Shown: piece by piece, positions 26,405-34,810 of the stretch | Layout: each line of letters begins with the position of its first letter | Position numbering within the stretch: the first letter of the stretch is position 1 | NCBI RefSeq assembly: GCF_003814915.1 | Contig: NZ_RKQK01000001.1 | Coordinates: 310,001 to 374,000 of the forward strand | Reading direction: 5' to 3' | From: Pacificibacter maritimus | Lineage (GTDB): Bacteria > Pseudomonadota > Alphaproteobacteria > Rhodobacterales > Rhodobacteraceae | DNA length: 64,000 nucleotides | The notes under the pieces: model-generated | What the model saw: only the letters and a program-made list of their open reading frames with translations | Database searches by the model: none | Told to the model about the DNA's origin: nothing | Program-made: the position numbers and the translations under genes

Positions 26405-27406
26405 ATGAAATTTCTCGCAACTGCAGCCACTGCACTCGCTCTTGCTGTCACTGGCACCTCTGCCATGGCGGCCTGTGATGACGGCGAAATGGTTATTAAA
26501 TTTAGCCACGTCACCAACACTGACAAACACCCCAAAGGCATCGCGGCCTCTTTGTTCATGGAGCGTGTGAACGCTGAAATGGACGGTAAAGTCTGTGTCG
26601 AAGTTTACCCAAACTCCACGCTCTACAACGATGACCAAGTTTTGGAAGCCATGTTGCAAGGCGATGTTCAAATGGCGGCACCAAGCCTGTCAAAATTTGA
26701 AACATTCACCAAAATCTACCGCATCTTCGATTTGCCTTTCATGTTCAAAAACATGGATGCCGTGGAAGAATTCCAACAGTCCGAAGTGGGCCAAGATATG
26801 AAAGAAGCCATGGTGCGCCGTGGTCTTTTGGGTCTTGGGTTCTGGCACAATGGTCTAAAACAATTCTCAGCCAACAAACCTCTTGTCGCGCCAACAGATG
26901 CGGCGGGTCTGAAATTCCGCGTTCAACCATCTGACGTTTTGGTCGCGCAGATGGAAGCACTTGATGCCTCGCCTCAGCCGATGTCATTCTCGGAAGTTTA
27001 CGGCGCGTTGCAAACTGGCGTTGTGGACGGTCAAGAAAACACTTGGTCCAATATTTACGGCCAGAAATTCTTTGAAGTTCAAGACGGTATCACAGAAACA
27101 AACCACGGTCTTTTGGACTACATGGTTGTGACATCTGTTGACTGGTGGGAAGGTCTCGACGCGGACATCCGCGAGCAACTGTCCACAATCATGTCAGAGG
27201 TCACAACAGAACGTAACGCGGCCATCGCTGAGGTTGACATGGAGAACCGTCAGGCTGTTTTGGATGCAGGCGGCGTGATCCGTGAACTGGATGCAGAGCA
27301 ACGCCAAGCTTGGGTTGATGTGATGAAACCTGTTTGGGCGCAGTTCGAAGGTGACGTGGGCGCAGATAACATCGCCGCGGCACAAGAGATCAACGCAAAG
27401 CACTAA
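26405..27406 (+). CDS. dctP: TRAP transporter C4-dicarboxylate binding protein DctP
   Basis: 333 residues from ATG 26405, preceded by GGGAGG. A clear signal peptide MKFLATAATALALAVTGTSAMA directs it to the periplasm. The mature protein starts with CDDGEMVIKFSHVTNTDKHPKG, followed by FRVQPSDV and GALQTGVVDGQENTWSNIY, the signatures of the DctP family, which captures succinate, malate or fumarate and passes it to DctQM. Upstream tandem operators and the adjacent dctBD indicate induction by C4-dicarboxylates. A hairpin after the gene probably lets it be made in excess over dctQM. Confidence 0.96.
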   Translation: MKFLATAATALALAVTGTSAMAACDDGEMVIKFSHVTNTDKHPKGIAASLFMERVNAEMDGKVCVEVYPNSTLYNDDQVLEAMLQGDVQMAAPSLSKFETFTKIYRIFDLPFMFKNMDAVEEFQQSEVGQDMKEAMVRRGLLGLGFWHNGLKQFSANKPLVAPTDAAGLKFRVQPSDVLVAQMEALDASPQPMSFSEVYGALQTGVVDGQENTWSNIYGQKFFEVQDGITETNHGLLDYMVVTSVDWWEGLDADIREQLSTIMSEVTTERNAAIAEVDMENRQAVLDAGGVIRELDAEQRQAWVDVMKPVWAQFEGDVGADNIAAAQEINAKH

Positions 27407-27423
27407 GTCTTTGACATAAAATA

Positions 27424-27463
27424 AAAATGGCCCCTCTTTTAATCATGATGAGGGGCCATTTTC
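27424..27463 (+). terminator. Intercistronic hairpin dctP/dctQ
   Basis: AAAATGGCCCCTC / GAGGGGCCATTTT, a 13 bp perfect stem, with only a four-T tail. Position between dctP and dctQ suggests partial termination or mRNA stabilisation so that the binding protein exceeds the membrane subunits. Confidence 0.8.
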
Positions 27464-27535
27464 GACCCTGTGATCCAGTGTTTGCCGCGCAGCTTTCGGG
27501 TCACCCCAAACCTCAAAATAACAAGGGATAAAGAC

Positions 27536-28225
27536 ATGTCACTTCCTGATGACAGTCAAGGCACGGCCTTGGGGCGCTTTTTTGACAGCGTCGAAGAAAA
27601 CCTGATCGCAGCGATACTTGGGGTGATGACCCTGATCACATTTGCCAATGTGGTGCTGCGCTACGTGTTCAATGAATCGCTGATTTGGGGCCTTGAAGTG
27701 GTGCTGATCTTGTTTGCTTGGCTGGTGATGTTGGGCATTTCATACGGGTTCAAAAAGACCACACATTTGGGTGTGGACGCCGTGACAAACCTGTTGCCGT
27801 CGCGCGGTCAACGTGTGGCAGCGCTTTTGTCGGCTGCGGCGTGTTTCGCCTATGCCGCTTTGCTTATGAAAGGCGCATGGGATTACTGGGCGCCCTTTGC
27901 TGCACTGCAACCTACCGAAGGCCGCTGGTTTCCGCTCGGTTTTACCGAAAACACCCGTGATCGTGCCTTCTACATGACAGATCAGGTGCCGATGTTGGGG
28001 ATTTTGCGTTGGCTTGAAGACGCGATCAATTATGGCGACAGCTACGATAAATTGCCCCGTGTTGTGCCCTATTTCATTATCCCCTTTGGCTCTGCCTTGA
28101 TCTTGTTGCGCGTTGTGCAGGCATCGATCCGCATCATCAAAGGCGAACAAGCCAGCTTGATTGTCTCGCATGAGGCCGAAGAAGACGTTGAGCGCGTTGC
28201 CGCGCAAAACGCACAAGAGGAGTAA
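27536..28225 (+). CDS. dctQ: TRAP transporter small membrane subunit DctQ
   Basis: 229 residues from ATG 27536. Four membrane helices (about 26-46, 49-68, 90-112, 170-190) with the DctQ signature FANVVLRYVFNESLIWGLEV. There is an extended loop between helices 3 and 4 (about 115-165), which makes it longer than the usual 160-190 residues, and an acidic C-terminal tail. It forms the membrane complex with DctM, whose gene starts 5 bp downstream. Confidence 0.94.
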   Translation: MSLPDDSQGTALGRFFDSVEENLIAAILGVMTLITFANVVLRYVFNESLIWGLEVVLILFAWLVMLGISYGFKKTTHLGVDAVTNLLPSRGQRVAALLSAAACFAYAALLMKGAWDYWAPFAALQPTEGRWFPLGFTENTRDRAFYMTDQVPMLGILRWLEDAINYGDSYDKLPRVVPYFIIPFGSALILLRVVQASIRIIKGEQASLIVSHEAEEDVERVAAQNAQEE

Positions 28226-28230
28226 CCCCC

Positions 28231-29619
28231 GTGGAAGTCATTCTATTATTCGTGATGGTGCTGGGGCTTTTGCTCATTGGTGTGCCTATCGCTGTGTCCT
28301 TGGGCCTGTCGTCCATGATCTTTTTACTCGCCTTTTCAGATACTTCACTGGCTTCAGTGGCACAGTCCTTGTATCAGGCTATGGCGGGTCACTATACGCT
28401 TTTGGCGATCCCGTTTTTCATTCTGGCCTCTAGTTTTATGTCTACTGGCGGTGTGGCGACGCGCATTGTGCGCTTTTCCATCGCCTGTGTGGGTCACATG
28501 CATGGCGGCTTGGCCATCGCGGGTGTTTTTGCCTGCATGATCTTTGCAGCCCTGTCTGGATCTAGCCCTGCGACGGTTGTTGCTATTGGTACAATCGTGA
28601 TCGCTGCGATGAAAAAAGTCGGTTATTCCAAAGACTTCGCCGCTGGCGTGATCTGTAACGCGGGCACATTGGGGATTTTGATCCCGCCTTCCATCGTTAT
28701 GGTTGTTTACGCTTCTGCGACGGATGTTTCTGTTGGGCGTATGTTCTTGGCAGGGGTCATTCCTGGCCTTTTGGCTGGCACGATGTTGATGTTGGCGATT
28801 TACATCATCGCACGCATCAAAAAACTGCCAAAAGGCGAATGGGCAGGCTGGGGCGAGATTTGGAATTCTTTCAAAGATGCGTTTTGGGGCTTGATGCTGA
28901 TCGTCATCATTATGGTTGGTATCTACGGTATTCCAGGCATCACGGGCGCGATCTTTACCCCGACTGAAGCGGCGGCTGTGGCCTCTGTCTACGCCTTCTT
29001 TGTGGCATCCTTTATCTACCGCGATATGGGGCCGCTGAGAAATTCCGACGAGCGTATTTCACTGCTGCGCAAACCGCAGGCCGTTGTGACAGCCTTCTTC
29101 CACAAAGATACGCGCGCCACCTTGTTTGATGCGGGTAAGTTGACCATCATGTTGATGTTCATCATCGCCAACGCATTAATATTAAAGCATGTTTTGACCG
29201 ATGAACAAATCCCACAACAGATCGCCAACGCGATGCTTTCAGCGGGCTTTGGTAAGATCATGTTCCTTGTGATGGTCAATGTGATCTTGCTGATCGGCGG
29301 GCAATTCATGGAGCCCTCAGGCTTGATCGTGATCGTAGCACCGCTGGTATTCCCAATCGCGATTGAACTGGGCGTGGACCCGATCCACCTTGGAATTATC
29401 ATGGTGGTGAATATGGAAATCGGCATGATCACACCGCCTGTTGGCCTGAACCTGTTCGTGACCTCTGGGGTTGCTGGCATGCCTATGATGGCCGTTGTGC
29501 GCGCTGCTGCACCTTTCTTGGCGATCTTGTTTGTCTTCTTGATCTTGATCACCTACGTGCCGATCATTTCGACCTATCTTCCGACCAGTTTGATGGGGCC
29601 TGAGATCATAACCAATTAG
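28231..29619 (+). CDS. dctM: TRAP transporter large membrane subunit DctM
   Basis: 462 residues starting at GTG 28231. About 12 membrane helices; the Na+-coupled transport core shows AALSGSSPATVVAIG, GILIPPSIVMVVYA and GMITPPVGLNLFV. A cytoplasmic insert of about 40 residues (around 265-305, containing RNSDERISLLRKPQ) makes it longer than the typical 425-435. With DctP and DctQ it imports C4-dicarboxylates. A terminator follows. Confidence 0.95.
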   Translation: MEVILLFVMVLGLLLIGVPIAVSLGLSSMIFLLAFSDTSLASVAQSLYQAMAGHYTLLAIPFFILASSFMSTGGVATRIVRFSIACVGHMHGGLAIAGVFACMIFAALSGSSPATVVAIGTIVIAAMKKVGYSKDFAAGVICNAGTLGILIPPSIVMVVYASATDVSVGRMFLAGVIPGLLAGTMLMLAIYIIARIKKLPKGEWAGWGEIWNSFKDAFWGLMLIVIIMVGIYGIPGITGAIFTPTEAAAVASVYAFFVASFIYRDMGPLRNSDERISLLRKPQAVVTAFFHKDTRATLFDAGKLTIMLMFIIANALILKHVLTDEQIPQQIANAMLSAGFGKIMFLVMVNVILLIGGQFMEPSGLIVIVAPLVFPIAIELGVDPIHLGIIMVVNMEIGMITPPVGLNLFVTSGVAGMPMMAVVRAAAPFLAILFVFLILITYVPIISTYLPTSLMGPEIITN

Positions 29620-29644
29620 CGATGATCCCATACGACCCAATGAT

Positions 29645-29673
29645 AAAGGGCCCTCAGACATGGGGGCCCTTTT
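29645..29673 (+). terminator. Rho-independent terminator of dctPQM
   Basis: AAAGGGCCC / GGGGCCCTTTT hairpin 26 bp after the dctM stop, with a four-T tail; located between convergent dctM and trpD. Confidence 0.8.
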
Positions 29674-29710
29674 GCTATTGATCCTGTGTTGCGGGTTTTG
29701 CGGAAAAACG

Positions 29711-29750
29711 CGCCTTTGGCAGATTTAATCCGCCTTTGGCAGATTTAACC
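29711..29750. repeat. 20 bp tandem duplication at the 3' end of trpD
   Basis: CGCCTTTGGCAGATTTAATC at 29711-29730 is repeated with one change at 29731-29750. The second copy contains the trpD stop codon (29745-29747), so the first copy is a duplication of the gene end. It marks the border between trpD and the dct region. Confidence 0.85.
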
Positions 29751-30779
29751 CGCTGAGGTCAGCTTGGCCAAAGCATCCAATTTGGCCAAAGCCGCACCGC
29801 TGTCGATGCTCTGCGCGGCCATTTCAACACCCTCTTTCAAGGTCGCAACCTTATCGGCCACGATCAACGCAGCCGCCGCGTTAAACAATACAGCATCGCG
29901 GTAGGCTCCGCGTTCGCCTGACAGCATTGAGCGCATCGCAGAGGCGTTTTCAACAGGGGTTCCGCCCAAAATATCGCGCAAAGGATGCACAGGCAGGCCT
30001 GCGTCTTCAGGATGGATTTCCAGTGATGTGATCGCGCCATTGGCCAAAGCCGCCACAGTGGTCGGGCCAGAAATCGACACTTCGTCCAAGCCCTCGTGAC
30101 CATGCACCAGCCAAGCCTTTTCACTGCCCAGCGTCAGCAAAGTTTCCGCCATTGGGTGCAACAAATCAGGGGCAAACGCCCCCGTCATTTGGCGTTTCAC
30201 GCCCGCAGGGTTTGTCAAAGGACCAAGGATATTGAAAATCGTTTTGCAGCCCAATTCTTGGCGGACAGGCATCACATGTTTCATCGCAACATGGTGCATC
30301 GGGGCCATCATAAACCCGATGCCGACCTCATTGATGGCGCGTTCCACCACGTCGATCCCGACCATCACATCAACACCAGAGGCGCCAAGCGCATCAGCCG
30401 AGCCAGATTTAGACGACAGATTGCGGTTGCCATGTTTGGCGACAGTCACGCCTGCGCCAGCCACGACAAAAGCCGTTCCCGTGGAAATGTTCAGCGTGCC
30501 CAAATTGTCGCCCCCTGTGCCCACGATATCCATCGCGTCCTCTGGGGCTTTGACGGCAAGGCATTTGGCACGCATGGTGGCCGCTGCTGCGGCATATTCC
30601 GACACGGCTTCGCCGCGGGCACGCATGGCCATGAGCAACCCGCCGATCTGTGCGTCGGTGGCTTGACCTTCGAACAAAATCTCAAAGGCTTCGGTGGCTT
30701 GTGAGCGGCTCATCGGGCCTTCTGATGCTGAAAAAATCAGGGCTTTCATGGCTTTGGCAGGATCATACTCTTGGCTCAT
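29745..30779 (-). CDS. trpD: Anthranilate phosphoribosyltransferase
   Basis: 344 residues. It joins anthranilate and PRPP. The PRPP-binding [14 protein letters not shown] and the segments [17 protein letters not shown] and [12 protein letters not shown] are intact. The start codon overlaps the trpG stop by one base (TAATG), showing translational coupling. The expected next gene, trpC, lies about 8 kb downstream past the dct genes and the P450. The stop codon sits in a 20 bp tandem duplication. Confidence 0.97.
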   Translation of the reverse strand: MSQEYDPAKAMKALIFSASEGPMSRSQATEAFEILFEGQATDAQIGGLLMAMRARGEAVSEYAAAAATMRAKCLAVKAPEDAMDIVGTGGDNLGTLNISTGTAFVVAGAGVTVAKHGNRNLSSKSGSADALGASGVDVMVGIDVVERAINEVGIGFMMAPMHHVAMKHVMPVRQELGCKTIFNILGPLTNPAGVKRQMTGAFAPDLLHPMAETLLTLGSEKAWLVHGHEGLDEVSISGPTTVAALANGAITSLEIHPEDAGLPVHPLRDILGGTPVENASAMRSMLSGERGAYRDAVLFNAAAALIVADKVATLKEGVEMAAQSIDSGAALAKLDALAKLTSAG

Positions 30780-31369
30780 TACGCAACCTCTTTGGTATTG
30801 GCGAATTGGTTTAGGAATGTGCGCAGCATGTCGTGGCCATGTTCGGACCGGATACTTTCAGGGTGAAATTGCACGCCTTCGATGGGCAAGGTCTTGTGAC
30901 GCAGACCCATGATCGTGCCGTCTGCCAATTCTGCGGTGATTTCCAAACAATCGGGCAGGCTGGCAGGGTCCACGACCAATGAGTGATAGCGCGTGGCGGC
31001 AAGGGGCGAGGGCAGGCCCGCGAAAACGCCTTTACCTTGGTGCAAGATGGCCCCCATTTTTCCGTGCACAATCTCATGGCAGCGCACCACTTGACCGCCA
31101 AAGGCGTGACCGATGGACTGGTGCCCCAGACAGACACCAAACAGCGGAATCTTGTGATCGGCGGCCGCTTTGACCAGATCCAAACAAATGCCTGCATCCT
31201 TGGGTGTCTTCGGACCAGGTGACAGCAAAATCCCGCTGGGCTTCAAAGCAAGGGCTTCCTCAACGGTTAGGTCATCATTGCGCACCACTTTGGCCGTGAC
31301 ACCCAGCTCGCCGATATAATGGACAAGGTTATAGGTGAAACTATCGTAATTATCGATCAAGAGCAGCAT
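30779..31369 (-). CDS. trpG: Anthranilate synthase glutamine amidotransferase subunit TrpG
   Basis: 196 residues from ATG 31369 ([14 protein letters not shown]), where the family begins and a GGAAAG site precedes; a longer frame upstream has no similarity. It supplies ammonia to TrpE. The catalytic triad is visible: cysteine in GVCLGHQ, and His/Glu in VQFHPESI. It could also serve as PabA. TrpE is not in this window. One-base overlap with trpD. No Trp-rich leader peptide was found upstream. Confidence 0.96.
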   Translation of the reverse strand: MLLLIDNYDSFTYNLVHYIGELGVTAKVVRNDDLTVEEALALKPSGILLSPGPKTPKDAGICLDLVKAAADHKIPLFGVCLGHQSIGHAFGGQVVRCHEIVHGKMGAILHQGKGVFAGLPSPLAATRYHSLVVDPASLPDCLEITAELADGTIMGLRHKTLPIEGVQFHPESIRSEHGHDMLRTFLNQFANTKEVA

Positions 31370-31649
31370 GTGATGTCTTTCCAATCCAGTCCCCAGAGTC
31401 ATGGCGAAATCTATGACCCGAGATGTATAAAATGTAGCCGATAAGCGGGCATCGGGCTTTGCATGTGCAAAAGGGGATGAACCCCGCGCAAGCACGCGCT
31501 ATACATGTCCACGAAGGCAGGCGTAGGGTCAAGAGTGGCTCTTGATTTTCATCCTCACAAACGGGACTTTGCGAGGACTGCGCCGTGTAAAATGAAAGAT
31601 AAGCCAATAAAAATTGGCGTTTTTGTATAAGGCTGAGGGGTGTCGCGCT

Positions 31650-33110
31650 ATGGGACGTGGAATTTTAACAGGACTGGCTTGGGGAACGGTCGTTTGCGTT
31701 GGGATCGTCACAGTTGCCAATCAGGTGGTTGATTCCGTCTCCGTAGCGTCGATTTCGCCGCCTATGACAACAAGCGAGACCACACCACCCATCGATAGCG
31801 ATATTTCTGATGCGCCTTTGGCGGTCGAAACAGAGACGGGGCGTGATGAAAATCAAGCCGCTGATCCTGCGGTTTCTGATGACACTGCTGATGCCGCCGC
31901 TGGTGCTGATACGGCGCAAAACGATGCGACAGATGACGCGACCACGCCTGATCCCTTAGATACCGAAATGACGGATGAAACCGCTCGACCAAGTGATGTG
32001 GATCTTGCTGCACAAGGCGCCATAGCACAAGAAACAGCGCAAGAAACAGCACAGGAAGACATCGCTGCGCCGCGCGATTTTAATGAAACCCCACCGCAGA
32101 CACAGGTTGACGCGCCCGCATTGGCTCAAACGCCAATGCCGCAAGACAGTGCTGTCCCGAATGTTGAAAGCGATACACCTGTGCTGGGCACACCGCAGGG
32201 GCAAGAACTGGCCGCACCCGCGCCAAGTTTAGCTGACGCGGATCAACCGCAAACAAACACCGATATGGCGGCTGAATCCTCGATGGCCGCACCTGTCAAA
32301 AAGATCCAACCCCAAGGGCAAAAGACACTGGGCACCAAAGTGGGCAGTTTCACAGATCGTACGGATTCACTTAAATCTGAGCGTTTGCCCTCGGTCGCGC
32401 TGGAGGATGCGCCCGTTGTCGTTGCAGAAGATCTGCCAGCGATTGTGGCCCATGCCGCGCCCTTTAGCAAATTGGGGTCCGCGCCCAATATGTCGATTGT
32501 TTTGGTCGATATCGGCGATATAGATCCGACAGAGCCCCAGCTCAAAGACCTCCCGTTCCCTGTGACCTTTGCTGTTGATGCTCTTGCGCCAGGGGCGACA
32601 GCGCGGGCGCAATTGTACCGAGATGCAGGTCTAGAAGTCATGGCATTGATCGGCCTGCCTGATGGCGCTTCAGCCCAAGATGTTGCTCAAACATTGTCCC
32701 AAGCTGCGCAACTGGTTCCGACATCAATCGGCTTTTTGGATGTGCCTTCAGCAAGTTTTCAAACCTCACGCGAAATCGCAGCACAGGTCGTTGCTTCATC
32801 TGGCCAATCGGGCCATGGCATTGTGACATTTCCCAGTGGTTTGAATGCTTTAATGCAAGAATCCCAACGCGCTCAACAGCCCGCTGCCACGGTATTTCGT
32901 GATTTTGATGGCAAGGATCAGAACGTTGCCGCCATGAAACGCTTTTTAGATCAGGCTGCATTTCGCGCGGGCATCGACGAAGAAATCGTTTTGGTCGGAC
33001 GGTCAAAGCCCGACACCCTACAGGCTTTGGTCGAATGGTCCTTGGGCAATCGCGCGGCCACTGTCGAGATGGTGCCAGTCTCGTTTTTGCTGACCTCGCC
33101 CGCGCCTTAA
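31650..33110 (+). CDS. Divergent polysaccharide deacetylase family protein (YibQ-like)
   Basis: 486 residues from ATG 31650, preceded by GAGGGG; an upstream TTG start is less likely. An N-terminal membrane anchor (about 7-27) is followed by roughly 200 residues of low-complexity sequence rich in Ala, Asp, Thr, Pro and Gln, including QETAQETAQE. The C-terminal domain (about 290-480) starts near NMSIVLVDIGD and matches the Polysacc_deac_2 (YibQ) family. As I recall, yibQ lies between trpE and trpG in Rhodobacter sphaeroides; here it is divergent from trpG. Deacetylase activity is unproven for this family; it is probably periplasmic. Confidence 0.85.
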   Translation: MGRGILTGLAWGTVVCVGIVTVANQVVDSVSVASISPPMTTSETTPPIDSDISDAPLAVETETGRDENQAADPAVSDDTADAAAGADTAQNDATDDATTPDPLDTEMTDETARPSDVDLAAQGAIAQETAQETAQEDIAAPRDFNETPPQTQVDAPALAQTPMPQDSAVPNVESDTPVLGTPQGQELAAPAPSLADADQPQTNTDMAAESSMAAPVKKIQPQGQKTLGTKVGSFTDRTDSLKSERLPSVALEDAPVVVAEDLPAIVAHAAPFSKLGSAPNMSIVLVDIGDIDPTEPQLKDLPFPVTFAVDALAPGATARAQLYRDAGLEVMALIGLPDGASAQDVAQTLSQAAQLVPTSIGFLDVPSASFQTSREIAAQVVASSGQSGHGIVTFPSGLNALMQESQRAQQPAATVFRDFDGKDQNVAAMKRFLDQAAFRAGIDEEIVLVGRSKPDTLQALVEWSLGNRAATVEMVPVSFLLTSPAP

Positions 33111-33259
33111 AGTCGCCGTTACGATGGTCGCATTTTAACCCTGTTTTTATTCGCCCTGCTTTCAGGGGCGGCCTATTGGAATGGCATTTTGCGTAGAACC
33201 GCCCTCCGTCATGCGGTCTGCTGACAGGCCACGTGTCATCTGTGTTGGTGCATTTTGGT

Positions 33260-34147
33260 TTAGCGGCCTTTGCGAGCTGTCAGCATGAGTGCCAGACCAG
33301 ACAGGACAATCACAGCTCCGCCCGTCAGTTCCAATGGATCGGGGCGCTCATTAAAGATAAGGGCGGCTAAGATCATGGCGAAGAGCAAGCGCGAATAGCG
33401 AAAGGGCGTGACCACAGAAACCTCTCCCAAGCGCATCGCCATCGTCAGCGCTGTATAGGCCGCAACGCCCACAAAGGTGGCGCAGGCAAGCGTTAGGGTT
33501 TCCGCGCCAGTGGGGCGCAGCATTTCACCACGCCATGCCAGTAGAATGACACCTGAGACCACCAGCATCGCAAAGCCATACACTCCAAGTTGCGCATAGC
33601 TCAAACCCTTGGGGGCAGCGCGTGTTGCCAGATCGCGCCCTGCAAATCCGATCATGCCAAGCACGGCCAAGATCGACAGGCTGGAAAACCCATCCAAGCC
33701 TGGACGTAAAACCAACAGCACGCCAACAAAGCCCAACCCGATCAAGCTCCAGCGCAACCCGTTGATCTTTTCGCGAAAAATCACGGCACTGGCTGCGGCC
33801 ACCAAAAGCGGTGTGGCTTGTAAAATGGCGGAGGTGGTTGAAAGCGCTGTGAGCGCCAAGGAAAGGGTGAAAAACAAACGCCCCAAAACTTCGAACACTG
33901 CGCGGATCAAGAGGGCAGGATGTTTCAGGTCTTTGTTGAATATGCGTTCGCCGCGCTGCCATGTGAGACAGGCAAAAATGAATGTACCGCCAAGGCCGAA
34001 TAAAATCAAAATCTGTGAGACAGGTAAGCGCTGCGACACGTGTTTTAACAGCGTATCTTCCACCGCGAAAAGTGCCATTGCGGCGACCATTGACATGGCC
34101 CCCATGAGGTTGCCTGCAGCCCCAGTTTTATCAAGTGAATCGGGCAT
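33260..34147 (-). CDS. EamA/DMT family transporter
   Basis: 295 residues from ATG 34147, chosen because AAGGA lies nine bases upstream; the upstream in-frame ATG at 34216 has no ribosome binding site. Ten hydrophobic helices arranged as two EamA repeats, with FREKINGLRWSLIGLGFVGVLL ending the first half and FNERPDPLELTGGAVIVLSGL ending the second. Such proteins export amino acids, nucleosides or other metabolites; the substrate is unknown. It sits downstream of the bactofilin terminator with its own start region. Confidence 0.88.
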   Translation of the reverse strand: MPDSLDKTGAAGNLMGAMSMVAAMALFAVEDTLLKHVSQRLPVSQILILFGLGGTFIFACLTWQRGERIFNKDLKHPALLIRAVFEVLGRLFFTLSLALTALSTTSAILQATPLLVAAASAVIFREKINGLRWSLIGLGFVGVLLVLRPGLDGFSSLSILAVLGMIGFAGRDLATRAAPKGLSYAQLGVYGFAMLVVSGVILLAWRGEMLRPTGAETLTLACATFVGVAAYTALTMAMRLGEVSVVTPFRYSRLLFAMILAALIFNERPDPLELTGGAVIVLSGLALMLTARKGR

Positions 34148-34218
34148 GTGCAGATCCTTATGGTTTGGCGCAGATTGGCGGGAAAGGCCGTGTTGATCAA
34201 TTGAAAAGGCAGACAAAA

Positions 34219-34254
34219 GAAAAACGGCCCGTGATTTGCATCAGGGCCGCTTTT
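34219..34254 (-). terminator. Rho-independent terminator of the M23/bactofilin unit
   Basis: GCGGCCC / GGGCCGT hairpin with a 13-base loop, followed on the minus strand by TTTTTC. It lies 23 bp after the bactofilin stop and overlaps the unused upstream start of the DMT gene. Confidence 0.8.
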
Positions 34255-34276
34255 GATCTTGGGGAAAGTATCGCGT

Positions 34277-34810
34277 TTACTTCGCGTCTTTATCCTTGGC
34301 TGGGGCGGCTTTTGCAGGTGCTGCACCAGCGACTTTGTTTTGTGAATTGGTTGTCAAAGGATCATCAGCACGCTGAACGGACCCTTCAAAATGCGCGCCA
34401 CTCTCGATGGCGATGGTTTTGTGAATGATGTCGCCTTCGACTTTTGCAGCCGATGTCAGACGTACTTTCAAACCACGCACGCGACCAATAATGCGACCGT
34501 TGATCACAACATCATCAGCCATCACTTCACCGCGGACAGTCGCAGTTTCGCCGATTGTCAAAAGGTGGGCACGAATGTCGCCTTCGACAGTCCCTTCGAT
34601 TTGGATATCGCCTGTGGTTTTGAGATTGCCCACAACCGTCAGGTCAGAGGACAGCACAGAGGCCGGCGGTTTGGCCTTTGGCGCAGTCGGTGTGAAATCC
34701 TTGGCCTTTTGAGGCGCAGGATTTTTTGGGGCCGCAGCCGCATCAGTTGGAGTCACGTCGTCGGTTCCTTTAGCTGGGCCCGGCTCGTTGATTCTGCTTT
34801 TAGAAAACAT
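34277..34810 (-). CDS. Bactofilin
   Basis: 177 residues. The central polymer-forming beta-helix (about 52-150) shows the repeated pattern of bactofilins: LTVVGNLKTTGDIQIEGTVEGDI, ATVRGEVMADDVVINGRIIG and KVEGDIIHKTIAIESGAHFEG. Both tails are disordered and rich in Pro, Ala and Lys. Bactofilins form membrane-associated filaments that position cell wall enzymes. The start lies inside the end of the M23 peptidase gene (11 bp overlap), a pairing also seen in the csd/ccmA cell-shape genes of Helicobacter. Confidence 0.94.
   Translation of the reverse strand: MFSKSRINEPGPAKGTDDVTPTDAAAAPKNPAPQKAKDFTPTAPKAKPPASVLSSDLTVVGNLKTTGDIQIEGTVEGDIRAHLLTIGETATVRGEVMADDVVINGRIIGRVRGLKVRLTSAAKVEGDIIHKTIAIESGAHFEGSVQRADDPLTTNSQNKVAGAAPAKAAPAKDKDAK

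Noticed and set aside
31370-31649. trp leader peptide/attenuator upstream of trpG
   Set aside because: No short ORF with tandem Trp codons and no terminator/antiterminator pair was found on the minus strand.
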